Made by a program: the position numbers and the translations under genes. The notes below the pieces were generated by a model. It worked only from the letters and a program-made list of their open reading frames with translations. It was not told the origin of the DNA and searched no databases. From Rachycentron canadum (lineage: Eukaryota; Chordata; Actinopteri; Carangiformes; Rachycentridae), in assembly GCA_038496675.1 (NCBI GenBank), contig CM076669.1, forward strand, positions 2,428,956 to 2,492,955: DNA of 64,000 bases, given 5' to 3'. This document shows positions 25,261 through 38,430 of the stretch, one piece after another. Position 1 is the first letter of the stretch, and every line of letters starts with the position of its first letter.

Positions 25261-27100
25261 TTACTATAGTATTTTACTGTTTCCATATGTGGTGTGTGTC
25301 TTAATTACACTGTGCAAAAGCCCAATGAAGGACAGGAGCCGACCGTCTGCTATATATGTGTCAAGTTTTGGTCCTAAATCTCTCAAATTGCGTTGGGTGA
25401 TGAAAACAGGAACTAAACTGTGCCACTGAGACTTTTATCTTTTCAACTAATAATATACAATGGGAAATAAACGGATGGAATTGTTTCTATTCAGATTTAT
25501 GGGCGTCTACTGCCACAAAGAGTAAGTTCCACCAGTTCCAGTTTGACACAGCGAGAAGAAAGTCTCCCATTTGTGACACAATGCGTCCAGTCATAAGGAT
25601 TAAAATAAAGACACACACACAAAAAAAAAGTGCGCATTAGAAACCCACGCATGGAGCCGCAGGACATAAAGAATAAAGATCAATCCCCTGTAGATGCGAG
25701 TGAGAGAGAATAAAACTATTCCTCTCTCAGCTAAAGTGTGTTCACTCTCAGAGATGCTTATTGATATTTCCGTTGTACCAGCTATTTTTTTTTTTTTTTC
25801 TTTATTACTCTACTTGAGCCGGGTGATTGTATGCAAGGGTTTCTTTTGGTTTGAGAGTGTGAGAGAGGGTTGGTGGTAGGCAGCGCTGTAGCTCCCAGGC
25901 TAACAGACCCTGGTGCACTGTGGGAAAACAGGAGGCTTTTGTCTTCTTTCATGGTTTACAGCACTCGTTCGCTGCTCTATCGATCCTTCCCTCCATCTCT
26001 CCCACACACTTGGCCCCTTCCCCATACCAACACAGTAATGTGTGCGTGAGTGTGTGGGAGAGAAACAACTCGGTTTGTCCACCTCTTGCATGCTTGCTGC
26101 CATTTATCGCACAGAAATAGTTTCCCACAGAACAAGAACGCACTCACCAGTGTGCAAGCTTAAACCCAAAACTTAAAATCTGCTCATCTATCTTCCGTCT
26201 CTCGGTTCAGCATTAATGATTGTTGTACTGTTTATGCTGCCATTGTCTGGTCTGATGGTGGTGCCAGGGCAGTGTTTACAGGGTCCGCAATGTCAGTAGG
26301 TGACCACTTCTTCTTGCACTCACCTTTCTTTGGTAATAAAGAGCAATGGTCACAAAGGTCACCAAAACCATTAGGCTTGTAGCTCTTGCTAACATGCATG
26401 TGCACAACAAAACTGGTGGCGTCATCCATTCGTGTTGGAGAAAATGTGGTTCCAGACAAACAACTGAACGGACAGAAGACGACAGGAAGTAATGCCTTTA
26501 AACACTAAAGGCAATAAAACATACAGCAACTGGGAAACTGCAGTGAATGTAAGTAAAGCTTAAAGTACTCTAGTGTACAAACAAAACATCTGCTATATTC
26601 TTTCAGCTAAAGCCAAAATGAGAAGTTTGCTCACGCTGGAAAGTTCAACATTTTAACCTGCTCTTCTCCATTAAGCAGCACTTGGAGGCGTGAGACCTTT
26701 CCAGCATTGTGAGGTCAGTTTCTGCATCTGCAAAGACTAAGTCTGAGTATATAAAATGAATCAAACTCACTGTGGTATTTTTATGCTCGAGCAAATACAA
26801 TAATATCGCTGCAAGCGGAAATTTCTGGGTTCAAAACTCTCAAACCTCACCGTCCATGTAGTAAATAACAGCTTATCTTGTCCAGCATATTGTAAGTGCA
26901 ATGGGGAGCTCATTGAGGAAAACACCTTCAGTGCTGTTCATTAATATTTTCCTCTAAAAAGAATCGGCAGGAGTTGATATCAGGTTTATGAAAATAGAAA
27001 AACGAAAAATGCAATGGAAATTGCTATTATGACGCTGAGCTGTTTCTGCTATAGTTGATCCAGGCTGCATGGTATGTCTGATTCATTGTTATTTTCACAG
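25261..27100. other. Unique sequence, no gene recognised
   Basis: Poly-A lies at about 25620-25630 and poly-T at about 25785-25799. Short open frames around 25900-26150 read GT/CA-rich sequence. No gene is recognised. Confidence 0.5.
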
Positions 27101-27648
27101 GTGTAAAGCATTAAGTGTTAGTCTGGATGGCATTGCCCTGGCCTCCAGCACCACCGTAAGGAGTCTCAGAGTTATCTTTGATCAGGAAATGTCTTTTAAC
27201 TCCCACATAAAACAAATTGCAAGGCCTGTCTTTTTTAACCTACATAATGTTACAAAAATCAGGCACGTCAGGGCTCTAAAAGACGGCAAAAAACTAGTCC
27301 ATGCTTTTGTTACATCCAGGCTGGATTATTGCAATTCCTTATTATCGAGCTGCCCCAACAAGTCTCAAAAGACTCTGTAGCTGATCCAAAACGCAGCAGC
27401 ACGAATACTGACAGGAAGTCAGAAAGAGATCATATCTCTTCCATGTTATCTTAACTCCACTGGCTGTCTGTAAAACCCAGAGTAAAACTTAAAATCCTCA
27501 TCCTCGCTGACAAAGCCCTTAATGGTCAGGCACCATCATCATGTCTGAAAGAGCTCGTAGTACCCCATTACCCCACAAGAACACCGCGATCCCAGAATGC
27601 AGGATTACTTGTGGTTCCCAGAGTTTCCATAAGTAGGATGGGAGGCAG
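27101..27648 (+). pseudogene. LINE relic: C-terminal part of an L2/CR1-type reverse transcriptase ORF
   Basis: A 103-codon open frame (27069-27380) contains VRSLRVIFDQEMSFNSHIKQ and FVTSRLDYCNSLLSS. These match the region just after the reverse transcriptase core in L2/CR1/Rex-type non-LTR retrotransposons. After a stop at 27378-27380 the homology continues with LIQNAAARILTGSQKE. It then shifts frame and resumes with LKILILADKALNGQAPSS and ends near GLLVVPRVSISRMGG at about 27600-27648. The relic therefore has a premature stop and at least one frameshift. The upstream endonuclease and reverse transcriptase domains are absent. It is a dead 5'-truncated copy, as is usual for LINEs. Confidence 0.85.
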
Positions 27649-27750
27649 CTATTGTATCAGGCAGGGCCATGCACATGCATTTTGGGGGGCAGGGGCTCAA
27701 GTGAAAATGAAAGGGCATCGGTCATAATTATCTATAGGACAAAAAAAGCA

Positions 27751-28013
27751 TATCCATCCATTATCTGTGCCGCCTATCGATGCAGGGTCCAGGGGTGTGG
27801 GGCTGGAGCCTATCCCAGCTGACGTTGGGCATGGGTGGGGTACATCCCGGACAGGTCTATTGCAGGGTCAACACCAGAGACAAACAACCATCCACGCTCA
27901 CTCATTCCTATGGGCAGTTGTCACCAATTATCCTAACATGCATGTCTTTGGATTGTGGGAGGAAGCCTGAGTACTCGGAGGGAACCCACGCAGGCACGGG
28001 AAGAACACGCAAA
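27751..28013 (+). mobile_element. Fish retroposon tail (RTE-type LINE 3' end or dependent SINE)
   Basis: In forward orientation it contains TATCCATCCATTATCTGTGC, GGGCTGGAGCCTATCCCAGC, TACATCCCGGACAGGTC, TAACATGCATGTCTTTGGAT, TGGGAGGAAGCCTGAGTAC and GGAACCCACGCAGGCACGGG. This is the longest copy of the family in the window. It lies about 100 bases downstream of the LINE relic but belongs to a different element type. Confidence 0.75.
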
Positions 28014-29884
28014 GTCTTATCTTTAGCATTGACCATTTCTATTTACCACAAGAACAGGCAGCAAAGCAGAAAATAATATCATCTTGGCAGTGCCTGATTC
28101 CGCCCCCAACTCCTGGCTAATCCCAAACTGGGGCAAAGAGATGTTAGAGTTATTTGATACCCGCCAAATAACTAAAACAAGCCAACCAAACTACTCTCAA
28201 CACTACAATATATGTCCCAGTGCAGCAGTTGGGCTCATTGTGTTCTATGTACTGAGGTGAAAGGAGCATCATGAGGCAATTTGCAAATGAGCAAAATCTA
28301 TTTTGTGCATGATAATTACGGGTTAATTTCCCCCAAAAGAGTAGGATATGTGCCCGACTTCAAGGGCCTGACCATGTAGCTACTTTTTCTGAAGCCAAAT
28401 TCGAAAACTAAAATATAAAACTGAAAAGCAGAAAGAGGACTTATCTTGTCAAAGGCCAAAAGGGCAGGTGCTCGAGGTCTGTCTGTGCACATGCCTGGTA
28501 TCAGCATCCTCTCCTGTGGGCCTGTCTTCCAGTTTTGGTGTAGGAGGCAAATCTTCCCCACATTTAAACATATCTATTAGATTAAGCTTGTAGTTAGTGG
28601 TTAATAGTTGTTGTACTGGGAAAGCAGCGTATCTTCATCCAAACAAGGTCAACGCCTGACCTCGTACTGCTGAGGTTGTCATTCTGACGAAGGAGGAAGA
28701 TACAAGAAAAGTGAGCGGGTTACAAGCACAATGGCGGTTTCTGTATTTAAGAGAAGACTGGACGTCTGCTGCAGAAGGCCAACATCCCAGGTTCCCAAAG
28801 CAGCAGCACTGTGACATCCTGTGGTACACTTCAAACATCACGTTTGCCTTTGTGCTTCACCTGCTGTGCGTGAGAACGCTCAAAGAAACACCGAGCGTCG
28901 GCACTGAAATCCACTCTTCACAATGTCACCGTAAGATTCCTGTGCCACGCTAGAAACGGCGCCTTGACCTCTGAGAAGACCAGGAAAGCACCGCTGCCAC
29001 TTCCTCTCTTTACATGGGGTACTTTTGATACACTTGACACATGGTGTTGACCTCCCTCCAGGACCTCTTGACTTTCAACAGGAGACACCACGGAAACATT
29101 CATCAAGGCACTCCTCTGATGACCAGCACCTTCTGCTTGATCACTTGTTGCTGCACAGTGAGATTATGTTTTATATCTCGAGACCACCCACACAGAACTA
29201 TATGTTAGCTATTAGGGGATATATTATTATCACATCCTCTGGATATATGTTTATAGCATATGGAATTTGTATATGCACACATATTTGAAAAGTTTTTTAG
29301 AAGTTGTGAAATCATTTTTTTAGTTTGACAGATTAAGTTAGAAATCACACTCTGAAATAGGACCGGATAAAAGATGAACCTCTCTCTCTATATGAATTGT
29401 TCTTGTACTCCAAAGCTCCAAAGAGTATGTAGACTTCGGTTTCTACAGGTTTCCAATTAATTACGTTTTTAATTATTTACAAAATAATCTACTCTTTGTA
29501 TTTGATTGTATTTACAACACAAGACAAAATCTGCCAAACCTGCGTGGGAACCAACATTTTGTTTTTGTTTTTTCCTATAAAACCCAAATAATGAGTGAAG
29601 GTCATGAGGGAAGAAATTATTGTCAACTTCACTGTTGCAGAAATTAAAAATAATCACAATGCCGTGCATTTCGACAAAAAAGACACATTTTAAACTTCAT
29701 TTAGAAACTTGAACGTAAATTGAAACAGAAATCATAATTAGGAATAAAAAAAAAATTACCATAAAAAACAGATGAAGTTTAAAAAATGTTTGCAGAATTA
29801 AAATTGGTTCACACGACGTGATGCCAGGGAAAGAAGTAAAGCAAATTAATCAACACACTTTCTCTCGTCAGTCGGTTGTTGAGT
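28014..29884. other. Unique sequence, no gene recognised
   Basis: Open frames of 60-98 codons occur on both strands without domains or splice support. Sequence from about 29160 on is AT-rich. Confidence 0.5.
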
Positions 29885-30290
29885 ATGCACACAAACATGC
29901 CGCAGTCTGATCTTCTCGCTTCTGATGCAGGAATTGACGTTTCCCCTGAGACCCTTTCTCTAATCCTGGCTGATTTGATAAGGAATCTCATTCCCCCTTG
30001 CGAGGCCACGCTGAGGGACCGCCCGACAGATCTGACTCCACTTCATACTGCCCTGTCAATGCTATCTCCCACTGCTCATGGCAGCCAAACAGGAAATAAA
30101 GCCTGGGCACTGGGGGAGGGGGCAGCACCGCGGTAGCCATTGGGGCCGCAATACTGGCGCCTCCGGGACCCACTGTGGGAAGGGGTCTGCGAGACCCGAG
30201 CCGATCGATTGTTATCGACAAAGGCGGTAATTACATTTCATTAGCTTTCAGCGCTAATCCACATGGCCCTGCTGGGAGAACGAAGCAAGA
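29885..30290. other. Non-repetitive block, possible conserved noncoding element
   Basis: A plus-strand frame is open for 86 codons (29876-30136). It is followed by CpG-bearing sequence and homeodomain-type words (GGTAATTACATTTCATTAG at about 30226-30244). The combination resembles developmental enhancer-type conserved elements, but this is inference from composition only. Confidence 0.2.
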
Positions 30291-31951
30291 GACAAAGAAA
30301 GAAGAAAGGAATAATATAAGGTAAAGAAGCAGCAGAGAGGGAAAAACACCATAAAGCTTAATCGCTGGTTTCCAACCAAAATGGAAAATTTATGCAATTA
30401 AAGGTGATATCTCAGGGAAGTCACCACCTTTGGCAGCGCCAACTGGAAGTCCTTAGGTGCTATTAGCTGTTGCACTTTTTTTTTATTGAAAACGACAAAG
30501 GAATTGCTCCAAGAGTTCGATTTAAATAACAAGAGGCTCCTACTGACTTTTCCAAAGAGTATGTTTAAAGCAAGAGCTGTATTTTGGCTGGTACAAAGTG
30601 TAATTTACTAGCAGGAGGCTAAATCTACCGCTCCTAACTGAAATTAAAGCAAGAGGCCTTAGCTAGACTGACAAAAAAAAGGGGGGGGGTTTTATTGGCT
30701 GTTTCGAAAGTGTAGATTTCTAAATTGATCAGGTTGGGGTTTTCTCTTTCAATTAATCACAAATCCAGAGTAAGTGAAGCATCCGCTTATTTTGTAGGAC
30801 ATGGCTAATTCCCTGAACTATGACAAAAGGATCAGATCGTTGACATAGATGGGCATTAGCTTTTCCTACTGAATTCCCTGCAATTGTAGTTCTTGGAGCG
30901 TTGAATGGAGAAATTACCTCATTGGGCACCGAGAACACGAGAACATCTTTTGGGGCATCCTGGTAGCCCAGTACAGACCGACTCAGAGTCTACGATCCAG
31001 ATCGGGAACCTTTGTTGCCGTACATTTCGGCTGCCACTACTCTGCTGGCTAATCAAGGCAAAATGGCAACAAATATAACAAGGCAAACTTAAGTCAGTAT
31101 TTTTCAGAACATAATGGCGAACCAGTCGTCTGGCTGAACCTACTTCAAAAGCCTGTCTTGACAATGCAGAACGACATGAAATCTAAGCAGTCGTTCAGCG
31201 GTCTGATATCCACAATGGGTCTTGTGTCTCTTGTCCTCTTGGGCACCAGGACACAACAGGAAAAAGAACATTTTGCACCACAGAAATGGCTTATAAAAAT
31301 AAATTCCTGACATAAAAATGGGAAAAACCCTAGAGACTCCAGATGAAGCTTTATGGCCCATTACACTTGAATTTTCATGATGCTGCTAAAATCTGGGCCA
31401 CAGAGTCTGACACGTGGACGTTCGAGAGCCCATTCAAAATGTTTTTAAATTGATCTGGACAACAATTAAACGTGAATATCTTTTTTTTTTTTTTTTTAAT
31501 TATCTGTTCACAGTGCTCGGTGGTCATGATGTCCTCTGCCTGGTCCATCTGCCTTGGCACTCCCTACTGGCTTTAAAATCCATTAGACAGTTAAGGGTTC
31601 TCGACCAATGGGACCACAGACGACAGTTTAACTCAACCGCACTTAACCCTTGGACCAAAGATTCAACCATACTGAATTAAATACTAATTCATCCTCTTTT
31701 TACGTCTCCTTTCCATACCCCCCCCCCCTCCTCTTTTCTCTTATCCTCTCCTCTGCACTTTTCCTCAACCCCTGAGGAGCATGTCAAAATGTTAATTTCC
31801 CTTAAATTACTTGCCATTACAGCACAGATACGGGCGGCGAGGAGGAAAAAGAGTTATTTCTCTGTAAAGGTGAAGTAGTGAAAGAGCTGTCAGTGAAGGT
31901 TTTTTCCCCCCTCCAGTCTCCTCCTTGATAAAACTTGTTTTCTCTCCGGCT

Positions 31952-31982
<31 letters not shown>

Positions 31983-32722
31983 CATCATTTCGCTCATTAG
32001 CAGGAAGCTAGGTAATAAGTTCAAGAGCACTGGCAAACCTTTAATTAACATGCCTGCGCCTGCCCATTTACCATGAGCTATGGAAATAAATTCCTTCCTC
32101 AGACCAACAAAGAATTTGTGATCTACGACCACGTCAAACACTCAAGGTTGTGGCTTTTCTTAAGAGCGCAGTTTCAAAACAATTAGTGGCGCTTTGTGGA
32201 AGGACAATCGGTGACATTTTCTGTTGGGTCAGAGTTGAACTGCTCAGTTTCTTGAGAGGGGCATTTATTAGACTCAGCCTAAACATAATTATCTTAGGGA
32301 TTTCAAAGAATAACCCCCCCCCCCCTTTTCCAAAACAGTGCGTTTTGAATTCCTGGCTCTATTTTTCATTCTTATGAATAAATATTTTCAAAGATTGTAT
32401 CAAATCAAGATGTTTCCAGTGCAAATTTATCAGCAGAAAGATTAAATCAACTTAAAAATTTAAAAAAAAGCTTAGAAAAAGATAATAGCAAACCAATTTC
32501 TCCACTGAGACTAGTATCAGAGGAGCAGACTGTAATACAACTATGATACATGTTGCTTTCATAAATCACTGAGTTCATAAGTAATTATTTCTCCTCGAGA
32601 TCTTCTGGGTCTCTACCTACATTTAAAACCCATCGCTGAAAATGTGTGGCTTGTTAACTGGGTACTTTCAATCAAATATCTAAGTTTAGAAAATTTGGGC
32701 AACTGAGGTAGAAGCAGAAGCA
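30291..32722. other. Unique sequence with homopolymer runs
   Basis: It holds T-rich runs at about 31481-31497 and 31951-31975, a C run at about 31720-31728 and another at about 32315-32325. No gene is recognised. Confidence 0.5.
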
Positions 32723-33083
32723 ACTGCACTGGCTGTAAAAAGGAGTCAGATTGTATTGAAGTCTATGGAAAAATGTCCCTATGTCTCACGTGATTTAAAT
32801 GTTTTCCTAATGAATTAATGGTGTCAGTCTCTAGTTTCAAGTCTTCAATACAACATGATGTTCATTTTTTTAAATGATGAAAATAGACACTAAAGCAGGG
32901 GATGAATTATGGGGCGTGGCCACAGTGTGATTGACAGACTGTACCACACAATCCATCCTCCATGGTTTCTACTGTTTTTTTTTTTTTAAAAAACAAACAA
33001 AAAAAAAAACAAGATGGCTGACAGACAAATTACAAACTGGAGGCTTCAAATCAGCAGCTCACAAACCAATGGGAGACAATCAT
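32723..33083 (+). repeat. R1 dispersed repeat, copy E (near full length, left end missing)
   Basis: It carries GCACTGGCTGTAAAA, GTCAGATTGTATTGAAGTCT, AGTCTCTAGTTTCAAGTCTT, CAATACAACATGATG, TAAAGCAGGGGATGAATTAT, GTGTGATTGACAGACTGTAC and the right end AGCTCACAAACCAATGGGAG. An A/T homopolymer patch at about 32976-33010 sits where copy H has a short A run. It has no coding capacity. Confidence 0.85.
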
Positions 33084-33564
33084 TAAGTAAAATTGCAGGG
33101 AAATGTAGTAAATTCTGCCACTGCTTTTCAAATAGCGATTATATTTATTGACCACTTAACCTGTTAAATCTCTATCATCAAGTTATTAAATGGTTGTAAC
33201 CACCAAATATATAGAAATATACAATTGGTTAAAAGAAAATACCCAATCCGCATTTAAAAAGCATTCATGTATGACTTCAGGACGGAAAGGAGGATGCTGG
33301 GAGAGGACAAAGGTGAAACGGAGGTGAAAAAACAGGTTCAGGGTAGCTGTGGTTCATCCCAGTGGCATTGAGTGAGACAGCCTGACTGACAAGTGATAAG
33401 AATTAGTCACCTTTGTTACTGGATGTGCGTCACTGCCAGGCTGAGCTGTGTGCGTGTGTGTTTGTGTGTGTGTTTGTGTGTGCTTCACCTGTCAGCTCAC
33501 CTAAACTGCAGTTAACGTGAGACGTTGTTCACGCAGGTTCCCAAGTGGGAGGTGCCTGCTGAAG
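33084..33564. other. Unique sequence with a GT-rich patch
   Basis: A GT-rich patch lies at about 33450-33482. Nothing else is recognised. Confidence 0.5.
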
Positions 33565-33665
33565 CGTTTGGCTGGGTGAGGGGAGAGGGGGGGGGTGGTC
33601 GGGGGCACTCAGTGTTGGTGGATGGGGGGGGGGTGATTGACAGATCCGGCGTGGGCGGTGGCCAG
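33565..33665 (+). repeat. G-rich tract
   Basis: Several runs of four to ten G bases lie close together, a composition that could fold into G-quadruplexes on the plus strand. The opposite-strand open frames rich in proline are readings of this tract. Confidence 0.6.
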
Positions 33666-34606
33666 CACGTCGGAACGGGACCTGCCGTCCAATCACCTTC
33701 GAGAGACAGGAGTGTGGGAGGATAATTACAAGTATTCCTGTCAGAGGCGTCACGTTTCCATTGATGCACTGGAGTGAGACCAGCAGCGATGTAAGGAGGC
33801 GAGTGGGCGAGACAGAAAGACAGGAGAGACATGAGAGGTTGGATTACAAAGAGCAATTAATTTAAGTCCCTTTTTGTCCCTATATGTTCTCGTTTTATTT
33901 GTCGAATGTTATGTACCAACTGGAAACAAATGACATGTCGTCTTTCTCCTCAACTTCTTGACAGAGGATGAAAAAAAAAAAACTTAAAAAGAGTCGATGG
34001 TGAAGGGAACTCTGTGTGCAGCTTATGTTTCTGTGTCTATGAACAAAGCCACATGCAAAGTAACGCACAGCGAAAGGCTTCTACGTGCATCTGTGTATTA
34101 ATGGAGTTCAACGCCCAGGCTTCTGCATGTGAGTGCTGGCACTCCTGTGATGTGTGTGGGTGCTGATGGTTTAGCATGGAAGGGCCCTGAAATAGCCGCG
34201 CTAAGCTAACAGAGTCCCTCTCCCACACAGCCGAACCACTAGACTCCATCAGTGTTACTACTCCTCATGATTAGACTAACGCATGCCATTAGAGGACGGA
34301 GCGCTTTTTATTTCTGTCGAGAGTTAGATAAAGACACCACGCATCATTACTGCAGTGACTAATGTGTTACTACACGCATGTAGAACTCCCATTGACAATT
34401 TGTGCTTTTCTGGCATCTATCAGCCATGGCTAACCTTAACCTTTGACCTTAATTGAAACCCTAATCACGTCTAATAAATAAATTGAGATCTGCAAAGGCT
34501 GGTTACAATCTGCTTTTTAGAATTGTCAATAGCGTAAAACCTGACGCGTGAAACAATCCGCCAACATTCTTGATGTTGGAAGTAAAAACCGAGACAGGAT
34601 CAGCCC
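33666..34606. other. Unique sequence, no gene recognised
   Basis: There is one poly-A run at about 33970-33981. No features are otherwise supported. Confidence 0.5.
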
Positions 34607-34670
34607 GGGACCCAGGCCTGGGGGGTTCGAACCCAGAACCTTCTCGCTGTGAGCGCTGCAACCACTGCAG
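34607..34670 (+). mobile_element. Fragment of the fish retroposon tail
   Basis: GGGTTCGAACCCAGAACC followed by TTCTCGCTGTGAGCGCTG matches the tRNA-like end of the family also seen at 25051, 27751 and 58091. Only about 60 bases remain. It is not a tRNA gene, because the acceptor and anticodon arms cannot be formed around the GGTTCGAAC. Confidence 0.55.
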
Positions 34671-36401
34671 ATGAGTTTGTATCTTCGCTTTTTCTTGTTT
34701 AATAAAGAAATTGGGGGGAAAAAATGGACAGAGACAGAGAGAGCAGAGGATTTTGGGATGGGTTTGTGTTGGAGGTGTTTGTAAAATAGTTTGATTTTGT
34801 TTCAGTTTAACCTTCTAATGTTACTTTGCACAGTTTAGGAACTCCTCACACCCTGAGGATGCAACGTCATGTAGTTCTCTCAGTCTTATTGTGCATATGA
34901 ATTGTTTAGCCAAAAAATCGACTGAAACCACTCCTACACACTCTTTTCTCCCTTGATACAGACTATTAGCCTTTGCAACCTGTGCCTACAGTTGAAACAC
35001 AAAAAAATTAAAACATTCAGAACGTTTCCATTGAGCAAATTTGTGATTTTTACTGCAAAAAACAACACAGGATTTTTACAATTGAGATTTTCTGTTATTG
35101 CTGATTTTTGGGTCCAAGATGTTGATTTCATGTCAAAGTAAAAAAAAAAAAAAAAAAACATATAGAGGAAGTTGTGCTGAAAAAAAAAGATATCAAACAT
35201 TATTATTATTATTATTACATTATATATATATTATATTTAACATGGTTTGTTAAGGGAAAATCCAAAGTATTCAGAAACAGCTTAAATGTCCTCAGGGTTA
35301 TAACAAATCTGATATGTGGCTGTTCTTCATCTTTCTGAAACCACTGAGCTAATATCAATGCATCGACACAAGGACTGCCGCGTCTCTCATCTAAATAAAT
35401 GGAAGTGACTCATCAGGGCCGATCCATAAAGCTGCTTTAACACAAGTCTGCTGTCGGTGAAGCCGTCGGTATGTGACTGTAGGCTCAGCAGACGAGGTTA
35501 TCAAGGTGATCATTTTGTCCGCTCGCTCTTCATTTTTCTAGTTTACTGACGGCAACGTTATGGCTTTGAGCTGGGGGTTCAGCCGAGTTCAACAGAGGAC
35601 AAGGACGATGAGCAGAAATCTGCCTCTTAGACCACGACTTGTCTGAAGTCCCTAAAGTCTGGATATCAAGTGGACGGCGATAAAAGAATACAAGTAGAAG
35701 TTAGCAATGTGCAGCTATAGAAAACACATCTGATGTTTTCATCCATTAAAGCTTATTCACACTGAACTCAATGTATGTGTGTGCAAAGAAATTGCACGGA
35801 AAGATGCAAACTGAGGCAACAAGGTGAAGATTTGCCCTGACGAGGAAGCAAATGAATGTCTCTCGTCTATTAATGTAAAGGAGGCGAGAGTGCAAAGGAA
35901 AATAAGGTGTTCGCGAGAACAGAAAAAAAAAAAAACCACAGAGTGACGGCTCGGCCTCCACGGGAGGAACATTGAACCGCGCATCGATAACTGATCAGAC
36001 CGGTTGAGCGGCCGGTGCCTGCCACGGTCTCGCTCAGATGGTTTCTTTTTTTTTTCTTTTTTTTTCGGCCTTTTTCGTGCCTCTATTGCTTGATAGAACA
36101 AATGTAGAGAGGCAGGAAGTGGGACACAGAGAAGGGAAATGGTAAACAGGAAATAGTCATGCCCAGAATCAGACCGGGGACACCTGCTCAGGGCCTTTGA
36201 GTCCTTATGGCCCTTTAATTGTGATTCTTACTCCCCTGACTTTCCCTCTCTGTATCTATTGTTACTAGAAAATAAAATAGAAAATATATGGATAATATTT
36301 CAGGTTTTAAGGTTTTAAAACCCTGTTCATCTGATTTCAGCAGCAGCTCAGCTGAGGCCGACGTCTGACTTTCTTTCGCTCCACTTTATTTGTTCATTTC
36401 T
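34671..36401. other. Unique sequence with homopolymers
   Basis: Poly-A lies at about 35141-35158 and an ATT array at about 35198-35217. Poly-A also lies at about 35923-35935 and T-rich sequence at about 36044-36065. No gene is recognised. Confidence 0.5.
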
Positions 36402-36528
36402 TCACTGAGCTACTAAATTATGTGAGAATTAGGGACATTTTCCCATAGACTTCAATACAATCTGACTCTGATGGTCATTAGAATGGGTTTACGTCTACGT
36501 CCACTTTTATAGGCGACAGTTTATAGAC
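36402..36528 (-). repeat. R1 dispersed repeat, copy F (fragment)
   Basis: CACTGAGCTACTAAATTA, ATTTTCCCATAGACTTCAAT and ACAATCTGACTCTGATGG identify the left half of R1 in reverse. The rest is missing. Confidence 0.7.
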
Positions 36529-36743
36529 AACTGTTTCTCACATTTTACAAACCAAAAGACTAATTAAGAGAATAATTGGACAATTATTTGATGATGATGA
36601 TGAAAATAATATTTTTTCTGGCTAAAAGCTCAGTGCAAACTAGTCGTCGCGCGCGGAGCTCATGTCGAAGTCTGTTCCCAGCTCAGGCTTTTTCTTTAGC
36701 CCGAGTTGTCTTTTTTTTACACCGACAAACTCTGCAGTCTGAT

Positions 36744-36792
36744 GGTGTGTGTGTGTGTGTGTGTATTTGTGTGTGTGTGTGTGTGTGTGTGT
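36744..36792. repeat. GT microsatellite
   Basis: About 24 GT units, interrupted once by TATTTG. The overlapping 115-codon plus-strand frame is not a gene. Confidence 0.9.
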
Positions 36793-37714
36793 CATTGAAG
36801 TTAATGTCCACACTGTCAGCCAGGGAACTCGTCCACTGGAGACCCACAGGCAGGCAGAAACACTTCAGCAGTCACATCTGCACAAATCAAGTCACACAAA
36901 GATTCACAACACAGCGTAGCTGAGTGGAGTTTTGATAGTGATCACAATAATAACAGTATGCAGTCAGACAGACCAGTCCAGACTCCTAAACTGCTGCTGT
37001 CAGCAGAATCACAGACAAGCACACGCACACACACACAATTTAATAAGAGCGAGGTACAGGATGCCGCTCAATACAGCTTTATTCTGTCACGGCTAATGAT
37101 AGCAAGAGCCGTGAATGGAAACAACACCGAGCCACGGTGTCGTCTGAGACAGATGAATTGTAGATAAACCTCACACATCAATATCAACATCGCTGGATGG
37201 CCTGATTTTATACACACAGACGGAATGAAAAATACTCCACACACAGTCCTGAAAAATATCAACTCGCCTGTAGTCCTCTTTATTTATTTATTTAGCCATT
37301 TTTCCCACAACCCCAATACTTTGCCACATCTTTATTCCGCTATTTGACTTTACGTGCTGTATATGAATGTATATGACGCACAGAGTCCATCATCCGGCTC
37401 AGAGAGAAGTGGAAGTTGGCCACACCATTTACATTGACTGATCAATTCTTTATTTAAGTTATTTTTTCTGGCCTTTTTTCCTTTTGCCAGGCCAGTGTAG
37501 AGAGGCAGGAAATGGGTCGGTGGGGGGTCGGGAAAGGTGGGGTGGGGGCGGGTGGTATCTCTCTGTCTCTCTCTCTCTGTGCTATCAAGTAAAAGGCATA
37601 CAAATGCCCCCCCAAAAATGGGGTGGGAAGATGGGGAAAGTCACACAGGAAAGAGTCCAGCTCAACTGGTTATAAAAAGTCTTTGTCTTGAAGTCTTGGC
37701 TATTTTTTGGCTAT
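36793..37714. other. Unique sequence with a G-rich patch
   Basis: A G-rich patch lies at about 37510-37553 and a CT array at about 37557-37578. No gene is recognised. Confidence 0.5.
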
Positions 37715-37740
37715 TGTGTGATTGACAGACTGTACCACAA
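37715..37740 (+). repeat. Tiny R1 fragment
   Basis: The 25-base stretch TGTGTGATTGACAGACTGTA and following bases exactly match an internal part of R1 copies E and H. No other part of R1 is seen around it. Confidence 0.5.
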
Positions 37741-37979
37741 TATAACATTTTAAAATTTTAATAACGACACCAATAGTCATCTGTGGATTGTAAATGTCTT
37801 TGACTGGTTTGGCAGAAAGAGGGATTTGAAGGTTTTGTGACAATTTCTACAACAAACAATATCAATAAATTTTAGAATTATACATTATAGATTAACTCAA
37901 TAATGAAAATAATAGTCGCGGCCCTAAGGCTAGAGGATTCATGGTTCCATTAAAGAAGTAAAAGTGAAATTATAAAGTC

Positions 37980-38345
37980 AAGAGAGTGAACATAAATTAT
38001 GCAGACTGATGATGGGATTGACCCCTGTGAAGAGATTCAGTGAGGGAATTATGAGCCATGGCTTTTCATTAAGACGACAGCGAAGGCGAAGAAGAAGAGG
38101 TGCAGGGAGTCGAAGCAGACAGGAGGGTTTTCGAAACTTTGTCAGGCCCCGTCTCTCCAAGCATCTGCGATATTTTCTCAGCAAACTGACTCGGCGGCGG
38201 CGCCCGCAGCTACGTTTCGACTCTCCGGGTCCGGGAGGAGCCGAGGCTGAAATTCCACTCCGGCCTTATCGATAGGTAGCCATCTAATCAGCGGCCGGTT
38301 CAATTTAGCCCAATACACCTCTGGCCAGTCACCGCGGCAAACAGC
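37980..38345. other. CpG-bearing, non-repetitive block
   Basis: CpG dinucleotides are frequent, with GGCGGCGGCG at about 38191-38201. An 88-codon plus-strand frame (38009-38275) reads as a low-complexity Arg-rich peptide. No start context, domain or splice pair supports a gene. It could be a conserved regulatory element or a small CpG island. Confidence 0.25.
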
Positions 38346-38430
38346 TTAGCACTGAGCATTGAGCCGCAAAAATGGCCCACACCCCTCGCCTCGCAATGAG
38401 ACCAGCCAGACAGCGGCCAGAGCATACAGT

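Noticed and set aside
34620..34670. GGTTCGAACCC resembling a tRNA T-arm
   Set aside because: The surrounding sequence does not fold into a tRNA cloverleaf and matches a retroposon tail.
38009..38275. 88-codon Arg-rich frame suggesting a basic protein
   Set aside because: The Arg run reads GA/CG-rich low-complexity DNA, with no start context or domain.
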